Assembly: GCA_024699855.1 (NCBI GenBank)
Contig: JAMPIQ010000003.1
Span: 4,154,001 to 4,218,000 of the forward strand
Length of the DNA stretch: 64,000 bases
Source: Aphelenchoides besseyi
Lineage: Eukaryota; Nematoda; Chromadorea; Rhabditida; Aphelenchoididae
Reading direction: 5' to 3'
The translations under genes and the position numbers were made by a program. The notes below the pieces were generated by a model. That model did not search any database. It had not been told where the DNA came from and saw only the letters and a list, made by a program, of their open reading frames with translations. Of the stretch, positions 51,282 through 63,847 are shown piece after piece. The stretch's first letter is position 1. Every line of letters starts with the position of its first letter.

Positions 51282-52480
51282 TCATGAGCTATCTTCCGGT
51301 TTTGACTGATCTGATGGTCTCGGATTGTTGTTCTAAAGACGAGGATTCAACACCAATTCAAAAAGTAAATAGTTACCTCATCCGGCACTTTCATCTTAGG
51401 TTCAACCACGTGAACAGGATGCTCATCACTTTTCTCTTTGGCAGTTTTCAAGACTTCTTCTTCTTTACTAATTGTGGTGTCTTCAAATGGAAGCATTCCT
51501 TTCAACCAAGGTACATAGTTCACGACCTGAAGTAAGATGATTGCGAAGATCTGCATTTGCACTCACAGACTTCTTTTTTTCAACAAACGCCGATGGATTT
51601 GAAGCGCAGTAACAGAGATTGTGATAAGCTTGCTGCAATGAATATGTTGGTTACCGGAGCAGGGTCAACGTACACGAAGAAACGGTGAACAAGCAGTGAC
51701 CATGTGAACAGGTTTACTTAGAAACTGATAAACTGATGGCAATATAGCCGTTGGTGGAACACGAATTTGAGTGGCCGCGTCGTGAGCAATTCGAAGTAAT
51801 TCCCGTTCAACAATCACAGGAACTTCTTCAAACAAACGAGCCACGTTCAACTTAAACTCTCGGTTAAAACGACAATAGGTTTAAGTTTTACCATAGTCTT
51901 TGCCGAGCATTCGAAAAACGCTTGAGCATCAACCAAAGTAGCCATACGCATTCCCTCAAATTCGTCAGTCAAATAGATAGCTGGATTCGGAGTTTGTCGA
52001 ATATCCACTTGAAGACCGGCGAGAAGAAATGGTTTACCGGGCAAACATTCTTTGAGTTCAGGAACCCACTGAAAACTCTCGTTGATTTGAGTTCAAATTA
52101 GTGAACGAACTTTGCGTGAAACGTTTCGCAATGATGCTGGTTTAGAGACCGAATAGCAAATGATGACAGCATCAACATCGCTGTAATGTTTGATACGAAG
52201 CTCCTGATCGACTTCCGTGTCGTGAAGCTGAAAACAGTGTTTTCGTTCGTAAAGTTCAACATACCCAAAGAACGTAGTTTTTGCCCTCAGAATGAACCAA
52301 TTTTTCTTGTGGATCGAGAACGGTCAGCGGTCTTGCATTCACATCGTGCGGTTGATTGTTCACAAACGTGTAGATGAGTGAGCTTTTCCCAACATTTGAG
52401 TCGCCGATCAGCACGATCTTGAGACGTTTGGTTATTGGTTCGGCAGGTAAAGTCGTTGGTTCGACACTGTGATTTGCCAT
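51282..52480 (-). CDS. Divergent Rho-family GTPase-like protein with C-terminal extension, 317 aa
   Basis: Seven exons (52480-52265, 52227-52111, 52068-51892, 51850-51674, 51632-51567, 51526-51377, 51332-51282) give 954 nt in frame. P-loop GDSNVGKSS (residues 27-35) is intact. The switch II block reads LHDTEVDQEL instead of W-D-T-A-G-Q-E, with the conserved Gly lost and one residue inserted. VIICYSVSKPASLRN, KWVPELKECLPGKPFLL and AGLQVDIRQT match Rho proteins (the last replaces G-T-Q/K-x-D), and FFECSAKT is the G5 box. The typical Thr-containing effector loop is not evident. After the G domain come about 130 residues with charged sequence (TISKEEEVLKTAKEKSDEH) and no CAAX box, so ordinary prenylation is absent. 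It is likely a nucleotide-binding but hydrolysis-poor Rho relative. One donor (GTTCGT at 52110) is weak. Confidence 0.75.
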
Positions 52481-52935
52481 TTTTAAAACAACCTAGACAA
52501 TTCCGACACTCCAACAACCAAATGAATCAAAATCGTAGGAATCATTTGAAGAAAAATGCAAATCTGCGAAACTTTGCATTTCAAATTTGTTAGTCACGTA
52601 GAAGTTCGTGCTTCTCGATGCTGCAGAAGACAAATAATGATCGTGTTGGAAACTTGCTGCGAATAGCTTTGTATTTTGTGTCTGTCAATGCAATCGGCAA
52701 GAAGGTCGCTATCAAACGCTATCTGCTCAGAAGGCGGTTGGTCGTGTCTTTTTCAGTTGGTCGAAAAATCGTTCTTTTGGAGTTTGTAACCGATCGCTAT
52801 TTAAGTGTGTTGCTCTTTCCGATCGACGTGTTTGTTCATAACCTTCGCGTTTGTTTCTTTTTGAAAAAAAAGTCTTTTCGCTTACTTCTGGCTCAGAGTT
52901 TTTGTTCTCACTTTCAAGTTTCCAGATAATCCACG
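52481..52935. promoter_or_regulatory. Divergent intergenic region between Rho-like and ALDH genes
   Basis: 455 bp between two divergent start codons; must hold both promoters and 5' UTRs. Frames seen here on both strands mirror each other. No specific element recognised. Confidence 0.5.
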
Positions 52936-55015
52936 ATGCTTTCACGTTCCGTTCGGCCGTTCATTCGCACCATTTTGACATCTGCCCCACGATCGGCGGC
53001 CGCAATTCCGAAACCGGTGCAGAATTGGGACGAACTTCCGCATGTCACTCAAATTTTCATAAACAACGAATTCCGGAACTCGAAAAGCGGCAAGACCTTT
53101 CCAACGATCAATCCATCGACGGGAGAAAAAATTGTTGACATTCAAGAAGGCGACTCGGCGGATATCAACGATGCAGTTAAGGTTAGTGTTTGATGATTCA
53201 ATGGGATTGTAGTTTGATGATGGTCTTTAGGCAGCACGACAAGCATTTGAATTAGGCAGCGAATGGCGTCGAATGGACGCTTATGATCGCGGTCGTTTGC
53301 TTAATCGTTTAGCAGATTTAATTGAACGTGATCGAGTTTATTTGGCGGTTAGTTTCAACGAAAAAACAAGTGATCTTCAATTGTCTTCAGAGTTTGGAAA
53401 CGTTGGACAATGGCAAACCATATTCCGTAGCACTAAAAGGTGATGTGGACTCTGCTATTTACACGTGAGTTCATATGTTGTGCCAAAGTAAACGTGGTTT
53501 TTTTAGATATCGTTACTATGCGGGCTTTGCTGATAAAATCGAAGGAAAAACTATTCCTGTGGTATGTTGAGTTGTGGACGTTTTGTTTGAATGAACATTT
53601 CAGCGTGGCAATTTCTTCTGCTACACGCAAGAACAACCGATTGGTGTTGTTGGCCAAATCATCCCATGGTTGGTGACTGTAAACAAAACAAAATGCGATG
53701 ATTTGCTTTAGGAATTTCCCTTTGATGTTACAAGCATGGAAGCTGGGACCGGCGTTAGCTACGGGTAACGTGGTTGTGATGAAACCTGCCGAACAAACAC
53801 CTCTAACCGCACTTTACATCGCAAAATTGATTCAAGAAGCTGGCTTTCCTCCCGGGGTTGTGAATATCGTAACCGGTTATGGCCCAACCGCAGGTTTTGG
53901 TTTTGCTGAGAACTTTCTCGTAGATTCTGGTTTGTAGGACACGCGTTAGCTGCTCATCCAGATGTTGATAAAGTGGCATTCACGGGATCAACCGAAGTCG
54001 GAAAAATTGTTCAACGTGCGGCAGCTGAGTCGAATTTGAAGAACGTAACTCTCGAATTGGGTGAGTGAATTTTTACATTTGTCAAAATAACTATAATGAA
54101 AAAGGCGGCAAATCCCCGAACATTGTATTCGGTGACTCAGATCTCGACAATGCTGTCAAACAAGCCAGCCATGGAGTATTCTTTAACATGGGACAGACGT
54201 GAGTTTTGGATCTTATTGTGTGTGTATTACATGTCTTTGAACCTCGCAAGCAAAAGACAAAAAGCTAGCAATGTGATTTACTTTGCAATATTCGCGTTGG
54301 GTGGAGTTTAGTAACAAACGATTTTTACAGTTGCTGTGCAGGAACTCGTACATTTGTTGAAGGAAAAGTGTACGACGAGTTTGTAGCTCGTGCGAAAGCC
54401 GAAGCCGAGAAACGCAAATTAGGTGATCCGTTTGATTTAAAGTAAGTAACAGAATCATTAAAAATTTTAACTTATTCAATTTAGTACCGAGCAAGGTCCA
54501 CAAGTTGATGAGAAACAATTGAAAACGATTATGCGATACATCGATATCGGCAAAAAAGAACAAGCAAAATTGGTTACAGGCGGCTCACGACACGGCGATA
54601 AGGGATACTTTGTTAAGCCCACCATTTTCCAAGTCGACCCATCAATGCAAATTGCGAGAGAAGAAATCTTTGGACCCGTGATGAGTATCATACGCTTTGA
54701 AGATGAAAAGGATTTAATCAAAAAGGCTAATGATTCGATTTACGGTTTGGCTGCTGGTAAGTTCGAGAAATTGGCAGCGAACGAAACGTTCACATTTTAG
54801 GTATCATTACAAAAGACATCGATCGTGCACTTTCGTTCGCGAATAGCTTGACGGCTGGTACTGTGTGGATCAACTGCTACAACGTCTTGGATGCTGCTGC
54901 ACCTTTTGGTGGCTTCAAACAAAGTGGAATTGGTCGAGAATTGGGCGAGCATGGACTTCAAGCCTACACGGAAACCAAAACCGTCTTGATCAAAGTTCCA
55001 ACCAAAAACTCGTAG
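52936..55015 (+). CDS. Aldehyde dehydrogenase, ALDH1/2 class, probably mitochondrial
   Basis: NAD-dependent oxidation of aldehydes to acids. The start [20 protein letters not shown] has the basic, Ser-rich look of a mitochondrial targeting peptide. About ten short introns interrupt the gene; early exons are 52936-53181, 53231-53347 and 53391-53464. Landmarks in order: [98 protein letters not shown] (general-base Glu), [13 protein letters not shown] (catalytic Cys is the second of CC), [45 protein letters not shown], ending TKNS-TAG at 55015. All active-site residues are present. Cytosolic ALDH1 is the alternative, but the N-terminus favours the ALDH2 type. Confidence 0.95.
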
Positions 55016-56647
55016 ATCAAAATTGTTCTTTGTCTGTAAATCATAAACATTCACTCGGTCGGCGGTCGGTTTCATGCACTAAATAGCTGTTACGTCGTTT
55101 TATTAGCCATTTAATCAACTAGCCTTTCAAAACTGTGAAACGTAATCGGAAGTTCGCTATTTTAGTGTGTGGCAGTTTAAAACCAAGCCGCCAATAAAAG
55201 TGGGGCGAATGAGTCGACAGCGAAGATTTTCAATTAAGCTTTTTGCCCGACTGAGTAGTTTGAGGAAACGGGAAGCCTGTGGCGGCAACAGTCGTTTTGT
55301 TTTGGTTTCAGTGATGAGCACGCGCATCGGTCGGTGAACTTGTTGGTCCAGTACGTCTAGATTCGAAGTGCTTTACGCATCAATTAAGTACGTCCAACTC
55401 GGTCAGTCTGCAACGTTTCGTCGAAGGTCCACGTTTCGGGTTTTTTTCAACTGACTTTCCAAGTTTTTTTTCAACGTTCTTAACTTACGTCTTCGAATCG
55501 TCAATTACGTGCTCTTGAACTCGTAATACTCACGTGTTGCTTGAAAATTAGCCAAATTGAATGGATCAGAAACGCTAAGGGTTTGTCTTTGCGTTTCAAG
55601 TTCGTGAACAATCAACTTTTGACGAAAACACGTACTTCATCATAGACACTCACTTGAATAAAATACTCGTATAGGCAGTTGAAATGCATAGCAAAGTGAG
55701 AAGTTGGTCGAAGAGATGAGTTTTTGTTACGCGTTCAGGTGGTCTTCGTGAAAAAGTGGGAAGAGCGATGTTGCGTGTAAAAGAACGTTCTGGGAGTTCT
55801 TGTCATTGCTTCCGGCAGTCCAACTTTTTGATTCTCATCATCAACGTTGGGATCTTTGCGTTTTTCCGGGAGTATTTCGTGTGCTTTTAACTGCCCACTT
55901 TTTCGATTTCCGTTGCTCAAACTCTGCAGTTTTTTTTGGACTCACCGACCGGTGATGTCCGAAAAAACGATAGGTAGGTAGAAACTGAAACCCTCCGGTA
56001 TTGTGCTTCTGCGTCTGTTTTTTATTTGCTATAAAGGAGGAGGAGATTTTCGAAAAGACAAACAGTTCGAATTGAATATGAGGTTGAAATGGAAATTGCA
56101 GTGATTTACGATGAAAGGAAAGTGGAATTGTTTTTAAGACATGAAAATGACCGTTTATTTTCAAATAAGTACAGGGCTCTGTGAACATCCAACTGAGTGC
56201 AAGCACCTTTTTTACGGCCGTTTTCCGTTTGAGCTTGAAAATTTCCACCGTCTGTTTGTGCCACGTCGAATGTTATTGTCTGCAGTAAACGAGCAAATTT
56301 CGAAGTTTTTTGACCTGCTGCTTTGCAGTCCGAGTCAAAGAATGGAAATGTCGGTTCATCACTACGCAGGTTTGAAGCCTCAAATGGTCACGAACTGACC
56401 ATCGACCTTCGTCTAACTGCGTCACATCTGCTCATTTTCTGCTTGAATTCGTTTCGACCGGCGGCTAACTGCTGGGTTTTCCGGGTTGTTCGCGCGTTTG
56501 TTTTGTAGTCCGTTTATTTCTAATCAATTTACTCGTAGCCCTCAGTTCATCAAATGAAGTTGCCGCAACGAACGGCGGGCGAATAGCCGAAACCACAGCG
56601 TCCGCGTTAATTAACAACGCGGCATCTGGAGATCGCGTGTGGTTGAT
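55016..56647. other. 1.6-kb intergenic stretch, no gene supported
   Basis: Between the ALDH and TWK genes, both on the + strand. Mirrored frames on both strands at 55735-56400, no domain. The 3' UTR of ALDH and the promoter of the downstream channel gene should be here. Confidence 0.45.
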
Positions 56648-59600
56648 ATGGACGAGTTGGAAAAACGAAAGGAAATCCAACTGCTAATCGAAAACAGTGA
56701 CAACGAAAAGGTTTCCAAGTTCAAGAAAGTAAGTCAATGGTCGACTATTTCCCGTTGGGTCGTGATAGCTTCGCTGGTAGATTTCATACAAATTAACTTT
56801 TTCTTTACGAAACTCGGGGCTCCAAACTACGAACATTTCGACTTCATTGAAAAATGGAACCGCGCGAACTCGACTATCTTATTCGCTTTCGAATGAAAAA
56901 GTCGTGGCCAAAAACACAATCCGGGAACTGTTAATTCTCAAGAGAAATGTAGCGAATAACTCAAACGAGAAAAAGAAGAGATGCGGCCGCTAGTTGATGC
57001 ATCTTAGTCGGTGATGCATCCAACTCGCAGTGCACGATTTCGTGACCTTGATCGTGCTGCTAAATCACGTAGTATCGCTCAATGGTCCGTTCATTTTGAA
57101 AGTTGGCAAAAAGAGCGAGAGCAATGGAAACGAGAGGGTTGTTTGTCTTTTGTAAGCATTCAAAATTTCATTACTGAGTCGAGATATTGACGTTATTTTT
57201 CCAGTATGCTCGTCTGGTACTTCCACATGTTGCACTTGTGGCCGTCGTATGTATATACGCCATTGTTGGTGCTTACGTTTTTTACAGTCTCGAATCACCG
57301 CACGAGGATCGAGTAAGTGGTTGGTCTAAACGATCTTCTGCAACTTCGTTTTAGTTAAAAAACGAAGGGATTCAAACTATTCAACGCAATCGACGTGAAA
57401 TCCTCGAAATCATTTGGGAGAAAGTTGAAGGCAAAGACATTCAAAAAGAAGCGTGGATGAAGCGAATGAGTTCGAGTCTTCAAAAGTTTAATGTTGATTT
57501 GTATCGTGCATACAAAGAACAATACGTGCGATATGGCGACGTTCGTATGTCAAAACCCGATCCATTGGCTGATCCACGAGTAAAACGTCATCGTTCGTCT
57601 TCGAAAAGTCGATCAGAAACGGGTGGAAAACTGTGGACTGCAACAAGTTCGCTGTTTTTTGCCGCAACAACGATGTCAACAATTGGTTACGGTGATCTGG
57701 TTAGTATTCAGATTTTGCTATTAAACTTATTGTTTGTTTGTTTAGGTTCCAGTTACACCGCATGGTCGAATGGCGTGTGTAATTTTTGCTCTTTTTGGTG
57801 CTCCACTTGCCATCATTACAATTGGCGATTTGGGAAAATTTCTTTCCGAATGCACGATTTGGCTTTGTAGGAGATGTTTACGAAAATGTATAAGACAACG
57901 TTTTAGATAAACAAATGATTGATGCTCGTCGTCGTTTCAACGGTTGGTGGTATCGATTGCGAGTAAAACGAAAGGGTGGAATCAGCGAGTTGGACGCCGA
58001 ATCGGGACCAAGTCGTAGAAGTTCGGCCGATCATTCGAAGGTCGATTGGGACTCAATTGATCGTACAGAAGTGCCTGTTTTACTTGTTTTTGTAATTCTT
58101 TTGGTTTGTACGATCATAAGAAGTTGTTGCTAAAATTATTTCAGTTGTACATTGCTTTTGGCGGTGTATTGTTTTCGTTTTTGGAATCTTGGAGGTAAAC
58201 AATAAGCGAGTTTGTTTTAAAAATGTGACTTTTCAGTTACATGGATGCATTCTACTATTCGTTTGTGAGCTTGACCACCATAGGGTTTGGCGATTTAGTC
58301 CCTTCGATGGACAACGCTCAGGTTTCATTATTAAGATCGACATTCCAACTTATTTTTCGTTCAGATTGTTGTCCTCATGCTCATTTACTTGGGTGTTGGA
58401 CTTGCAGTTACCACGGTATGGTTTTAGCTTCATTATTAGTGAACATAAAGTTAAATATCGTAATGAACTTGAAATTGATCTTGTAGATGTGCATTGATCT
58501 TGTCGGTATTCAATACATTCAAAAGGTATGCAGTTGATCGAGAATATTGATAATCTTGTTTTAGATCCATTACTTTGGTCGCAAGTTCCGCGGAACCGAT
58601 ATATTACAATATCTGAAAAGTAAACGCATGATAGAACGACATATCGCGATGGGAAATACCGAAGAGGTTATGCAGCTGTTGCATCAACATGTTGTGCAAG
58701 AACAACAAAAGTTTGTCGAATGGAAGTATAAGCTAAAAAGTTTTGACCTTTCAGAGAAGTTCCTCCGATTCCACGTCCAATCCTGAACCTTAAAACTGCC
58801 AATGAAGCGTGGCAAAACGAACAAGCGGAAACGGAAGGCGCATCGATTGCTGCTGAAGATGTTGAATCATGGCATGCTGATGAAACGTTGGTAGCTGAAG
58901 GTCAACGAGAAGCCGCACAAGTTGAAGAAGAACCGTTGACTTCCGACGCTTTAACCGAAATTATGCAACAAAACACCGACACTGCTCAATCTGCAATGGT
59001 TGAAGGAGCCGAATATCGTGCCGAATATATTCCACGATCACCTTCACCAATTTCTAACGCATCAGCGAATGATCGCGATTTGTAAGTGTCTTATGGAACA
59101 TGGTTTATTGATTTGTTGTTTTCAGAATGTATGACAATTGGGATCGTGGATCTGCGCGTGGATCAGCAGAATCCGGTCCTACAATTTCTCGTCGCTGTTC
59201 AATACAAACCACGCCATCAGTTGATGAGCGTGAACGAATGTACGACAATTTATCAAATCGTTCTTCGGTCACTTCCTTCAAATTTTCGTTTGATGGACCG
59301 TGGCCTGATCTCAGGGAAATCGGTAAATCGAAATAGTGATCATTTGTGTTTATTCATCATTTTAAGCTGCTCAAGCCAAGGATGCACGTCGAATTGCAAG
59401 CTGTCCAGCTGATTTAGAGCGACCAGTGTCTCCCACACTTTATAGTGCTATTCAGGATACTTATGAATTCTCATCACACTCATGCACATCACTGTCTTCT
59501 CATGTAAGCCGTCGACTAGCACTTCGAGTCCCGGCTATTCAACGGGCAAACTCGGAACGCGATTTAAATGCTTTAGTTTCTGCTATTCGTCTTGTATATT

Positions 59601-60220
59601 CGTCTTCTTCTTCGTGTTGTGCACCGCTTTTACTTTCTCCGTTAACTGTTTCAGCGGCCGTCGGTTCACCGTTGGCTGCTCATTTGGCTGCTCGTTGTGA
59701 AGTTGAGTCAACGTTGGTTGCACTTGGATTTCGTGATCCACCACTTATTCGCATGCTACTCGATCTACTCGTGCAACAGCCAGATTCGGGTCGTGTATCA
59801 ACTCCCGCTCAGACGAATCGTTTAAAACTCGAAAAACAACCACAGAATCGCTTCTTCCAACAGTTCGTAATGACTGTTAGACGTAGAAGCGCAATAAGCG
59901 CCGTTATTTCGCGTTTTGCTCGAATGTTCGCACCCAGTCAAGCATCGTTGATTTCGCTTCCACCGGCTGCTTCCGGCAACATTGTTACCGCAACAAATCA
60001 AACGCCCATTGACGGACAACCGATTCTTCGACGTAAACGATTGGCTCGATTGGCACGAAGACAAGATCCATTGGACGGTGTTGGATGGTTGAATGTTTCG
60101 CCACGAGCATTGGCAGTCGAAAGTGTTGAATCGCCGAGTGGAAGTTCGGAAGTTTCACAAGCTGATGAAGTGGACACACCGGATAGTGCACTTACTTCGC
60201 TAATTGGTGCTGCTCCTTGA
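56648..60220 (+). CDS. Two-pore-domain potassium channel (TWK/KCNK family), 917 aa
   Basis: Fourteen exons, 56648-56728 to 59367-60220, sum to 2754 nt with matching phases. Topology: a 75-residue cytoplasmic N-terminus (MDELEKRKEIQLL), M1 (LVLPHVALVAVVCIYAIVG, residues about 78-103), a long M1-P1 cap with a basic insert (RVKRHRSSSKSRSE), P1 filter TIGYGD (about 220-225), M2 (FALFGAPLAIITIGDLGKFL), a cytoplasmic loop, M3 (LLVFVILLLYIAFGGVL), P2 filter TIGFGD, M4 (IVVLMLIYLGVGLAV), then about 550 residues of tail rich in Ser, Glu and Arg (REVPPIPRPIL, RMYDNW twice). Two channels dimerise to a K+-selective background pore. Tail Ser/Arg clusters look phosphoregulated (inference). The start is chosen because the exon ending FKK joins in phase to SVMHPTRSARF. 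One intron (57876-57906) is only 31 nt. Confidence 0.92.
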
Positions 60221-60307
60221 TCTCGTTTTTGGTGCTAATTAATTTATATGACAGCTGTTTGGGTCAATTGAATTTTTGCTCAACAATATTCCCGGGTTTT
60301 GTTTTCA

Positions 60308-62461
60308 ATGTTTTTGCTTTCGTTTCTCTCGTCTATCCTCGCTTTTGTATCGATGGTTTTCGTTCGAGTAAGTCAACGTTGTAAGTTCTTTTTAGTTGTT
60401 TTCAAGCTAACATATTAACCGTTTTAGTTGAAATCTTTATGTTAAATTGTGTTGTCAACTTTTCTTTCGAACTTTTTATTGTTTTAATACGATCTTTTCA
60501 GCCCGAAGGTGTGACCTGCTTAGAAGACTGGATTTCTTATACGCAAATGTTGGACGATGTTCAACAGCCGCTTTCACGTGTTCGGTATGTTTAGAAAATC
60601 GTTAAAATTAGCTGAAATTACCCGTCTGTTTGCACTAAACAATTACCTTCAACGTTTTCATTCGACCGTTTGTTTTCTGTTCAAATGTTTATTCCCGTTT
60701 AGATCCCCCGTTTATCCAATGATGAATATCGAAGAACTTCGACCTGCCACTGAACTTATTTACTCACCATTCCGTTGGCCCACTCCGCCGCCAAAATCAC
60801 CGCCCAAATGGGAACGACCTCTTGGTCCACTGGAACTCAGAGATGTTCCTCGACTTCATTCGCCACCCTCACCGATGCCCAATCCCTGTACGAGTACGAC
60901 ATCAGTGCTCGAGACAATCGAATTGCGTAACGAATTGAAACCGATCGTTGAACCGATGCAATCGACTTCACGTGGTCCACGGCCGAGTCCGTTGAATTTG
61001 AGCGTTGAAATGGAAGAAACATTCAGGTTTGAAGTTTATTTGGTTAACATTGCAGTGTGCGTGTGTGATAGAGTAGTTGGAATGCACAAATAGATGTAAT
61101 GACTTGATTGCGGTGTTGCACGATTAAGAGTTTTGCTTCGAAACTAACCGTTGCACTTGCAAAGTTTGATCGGTTTTTGTTTGACGTGAATTGCACGAGA
61201 ATCGCTGTTTATATAGCGTTCATTTAACTTTCATTGTTGTTCATTTTATGCTGTTGATTTGCACACGATTTGCACTTTTTTGTTTCCGCGTTTTTTAATG
61301 GTTTTGCTACACGAATAACATCGATGATTGTGCTTTCAGTCCATCGGACTCGTCTTTTGCCAATTCGCCACTTTTTGACATCGATCTTGGCGCCTATGAA
61401 CTGTTGGATAGTGGCATGTCAGCAGAAGCCCTACTCTCGCAAGAAGATCCCGTGATATTTCATCGTGATATGCCCGTTCACTCCGTTCATCACGATACTG
61501 TGCAAACGGAAGCGGCCTTAGAGAACCTCATGAATGCACCAGAGAGTATGTTGAGTACGACGGTTCCACCTGCAATGGTTAGTTGAAATGATTCGAATGT
61601 AGTTGAGACCGAACTTTAGGTCGCTGATAACTATTGTTTCATTTGCGATGGTGACAAAATTAAAATGGCAGATCTCATGGCGGACGATCACTTCTGGTGA
61701 GTTAATGCCAAATACTTTATCGTTACAGTGTTCACTTATAATCGTTTGCATTTCTAGGCGACATACCTCAAGACCGACCAAATACTTTTATTCGGAGGTT
61801 ATGATTGAATGGTTTAGTGAAATAAAATTTACTTTCAGGACATGCGTAAATTCTTTCGAGTAAACTGCATCACAGCTAAAGGCAAAATAATTTCGGCAAA
61901 ATTGGCCACTACAACGCCAATGAGTGGTGGTGCTTCTTTGGGTGTTCCAGCCGATCGCGAGCCGGGACCACCCCCAACATTGACACCAACTTCTGCTCGT
62001 GCGCCCACAAGTTCGAGTTTGCCAGTAACTGCCGTCACTTCATCAGCAACAACACCACGATCTTCGATGATTTCAACAACAACAAAGGCACAAAGAGGCG
62101 AGAAAATGCCGTTAGAACACGTCTACAAAGTCATTCGGTTCTATTCATTTTGGAAAACTTGCACTTCATTTCATCGTATCGTAACAATGATCGATCGAAT
62201 TGTTCCCGCAGATCGAAACGACAACGTTCCGACCAATTTCAAAAGACGATTGTTCGTTCAATATCTGTGGCGAAATGCGAAACCAAGTGAAAAGGCACGT
62301 GTACAAAAAGAGTTTGATCCTCGACGTCAACGTCTGTTACGATTCGTTACGAGTCCTGCAGACAGAAACAGAAGGGTGAGTGGTGATGAAAACGCTTATT
62401 CCTGTATCCTTTCATTCAGAATGAAGCATACGCTAATCGAAGTCCGTACAAAAAACAATAG
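60308..62461 (+). CDS. Unrecognised protein with FW/FHRIV module, copy 1
   Basis: Begins only 88 nt after the channel gene. Exon 1 (60308-60367, MFLLSFLSSILAF...) is phase-compatible but tentative, and a start at MLDDVQQPLSRV in the next exon is the alternative. A Pro-rich region follows (RWPTPPPKSPPKWERPLG), then an acidic/Ser region (DIDLGAYELLDSGMSAEALL). The conserved module comes next: NYCFICDGDKIKMADL, DDHFWRHTSRPTKYFYSE, MRKFFRVNCITAKGKI, a variable Pro/Thr insert, MPLEHVYKVIRFYSFWKT, TSFHRIVTMIDRI, RRLFVQYLWRNAKPSEKARV. The last exon, after a 44-nt intron, ends SPYKKQ-TAG at 62461. AATAAA at 62524-62529. The module recurs in the next gene. I do not recognise the family by name. A nuclear role is suggested only by the low-complexity, basic composition. 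Confidence 0.65.
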
Positions 62462-62685
62462 GAGCGGGAACCTTGTATTTTTCTTTCAAATTTTCGTTGT
62501 TGTTTATTCGGTGTTTTGTCGGTAATAAACAGAAAATTTCTACTGTTTGTCATCTGCTAAGAAAACAAACGTGGGTTAGTGGACGATTGTGGGGATTCGA
62601 GCGTTGATGGAAACAATTTGTACGATCGATGTGATCTTTTGAGCGAAAACTTTGTTTCTAATCACGAAAACTAATTTCACTTTAG

Positions 62686-63634
62686 AGATCTTGAGTCGTT
62701 GGATTCCGAGGACAGTGAGTCGCTGATCGAGTTTCCCGTTAGTGTGAGCATCAAGATCACGAAAGCCAGTAAGATTGATAAACAGCTGTGCAGTAATCTA
62801 CTCAAACTTTAGGATGCGAACAGGAAACGCCCACAATCAAATACCACGTTTCTCGCAAAGATTGCTCTCCGATCCCGATTTACAATTTTGATGGAAAGCC
62901 GTTCGATGTCAACGACACTTTGTGTAGGTCCACACACTTAAATCTGTGCATATGGTTGTTTAGGCAGCACAGTTGAGTGTCCGTTGAAGTTCGTAGCTAA
63001 AACGCCTCCAGACCAAGTTTTCGAGAACTTTTGTTTCGTGGTCGATGGCGATTCGGTTCCGGAAGAGTCGATAACAAGCGGCGAGTTCTGGAGACCGACA
63101 AGCATCGCAACTCGCTTCTATTGTTCCGAAAACCAACAAATGAAGAAGTTCAAGAAAGTCAACGTGATCTTCTTCCACGGGAACATGCATGCAGCCTTTG
63201 CAAATCGAAACAACGCAGCGGGAATGATACAAATACCATTGAGCAAAATATTCCGAGTTACAAGGTACTTTTGTTTTTGGAATACTTGCAAAGGATTTCA
63301 TCGCATAGTATCGATCATCCAGCCAGTCACTGAAGGTTTGCGATTTCACGTCTTCTACATTCCTTTCTTGCAGAAGGTCACAAGCTATTCGGATTCAACA
63401 AACGAATTTTCGTTCAATATCTTTGGCGCACAGTAAATGTGAGTTTTGATCTTCCGTTTGTGTTAATAGAACTTGCAGAAAAACGATCGTGATCGTGTCA
63501 AAGAGGAATACAAACAGTCAATGGTCGTTCAGGAGCACAATGCCCAATCAACGGCGGTCATAAACCGCCGATTCTCGACAATCGTTCGTCGTTTATCCTC
63601 CGAAATGTTAAAAAATTCCCCATCGTTTGTTTGA
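62686..63634 (+). CDS. Unrecognised protein with FW/FHRIV module, copy 2; 5' end incomplete
   Basis: First visible exon at 62686 (after TTTAG, phase 2 in) reads DLESLDSEDSESLIEF, an acidic Ser-rich stretch. Later exons give RCEQETPTIKYHVSRKDC, YNFDGKPFDVNDTLC, then the module: ENFCFVVDGDSV, GEFWRPTSIATRFYCSE, MKKFKKVNVIFFHGNM, IPLSKIFRVTRYFCFWNT, CKGFHRIVSII, NKRIFVQYLWRTVN, then RDRVKEEYKQ and a basic tail ending at TGA 63632-63634. AATAAA follows at 63639-63644, an extremely short 3' UTR. Homology to copy 1 runs along the whole module, so the two arose by tandem duplication. The start exon was not found; it could lie at 62461-62680, or this could be an alternative 3' part of copy 1, although phase argues against that. 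Confidence 0.62.
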
Positions 63635-63847
63635 AATTAATAAAAGTCATTTTTTGGAGACGTGAACATTTTTCATTTGGCATACGACTTTGACCGTCAG
63701 TTAATCGAAATCCGGACATGCGCTCGGAACGAAAATCCGAACGAGGGTTATGACCGAAATTCGCAGTTGCTATTGACAACTCTCGGACCGTCTTTTCTGG
63801 TCACCTTATGCTCACTGTTTGGCGCACTGAACGTTAAATTGAAGTCG

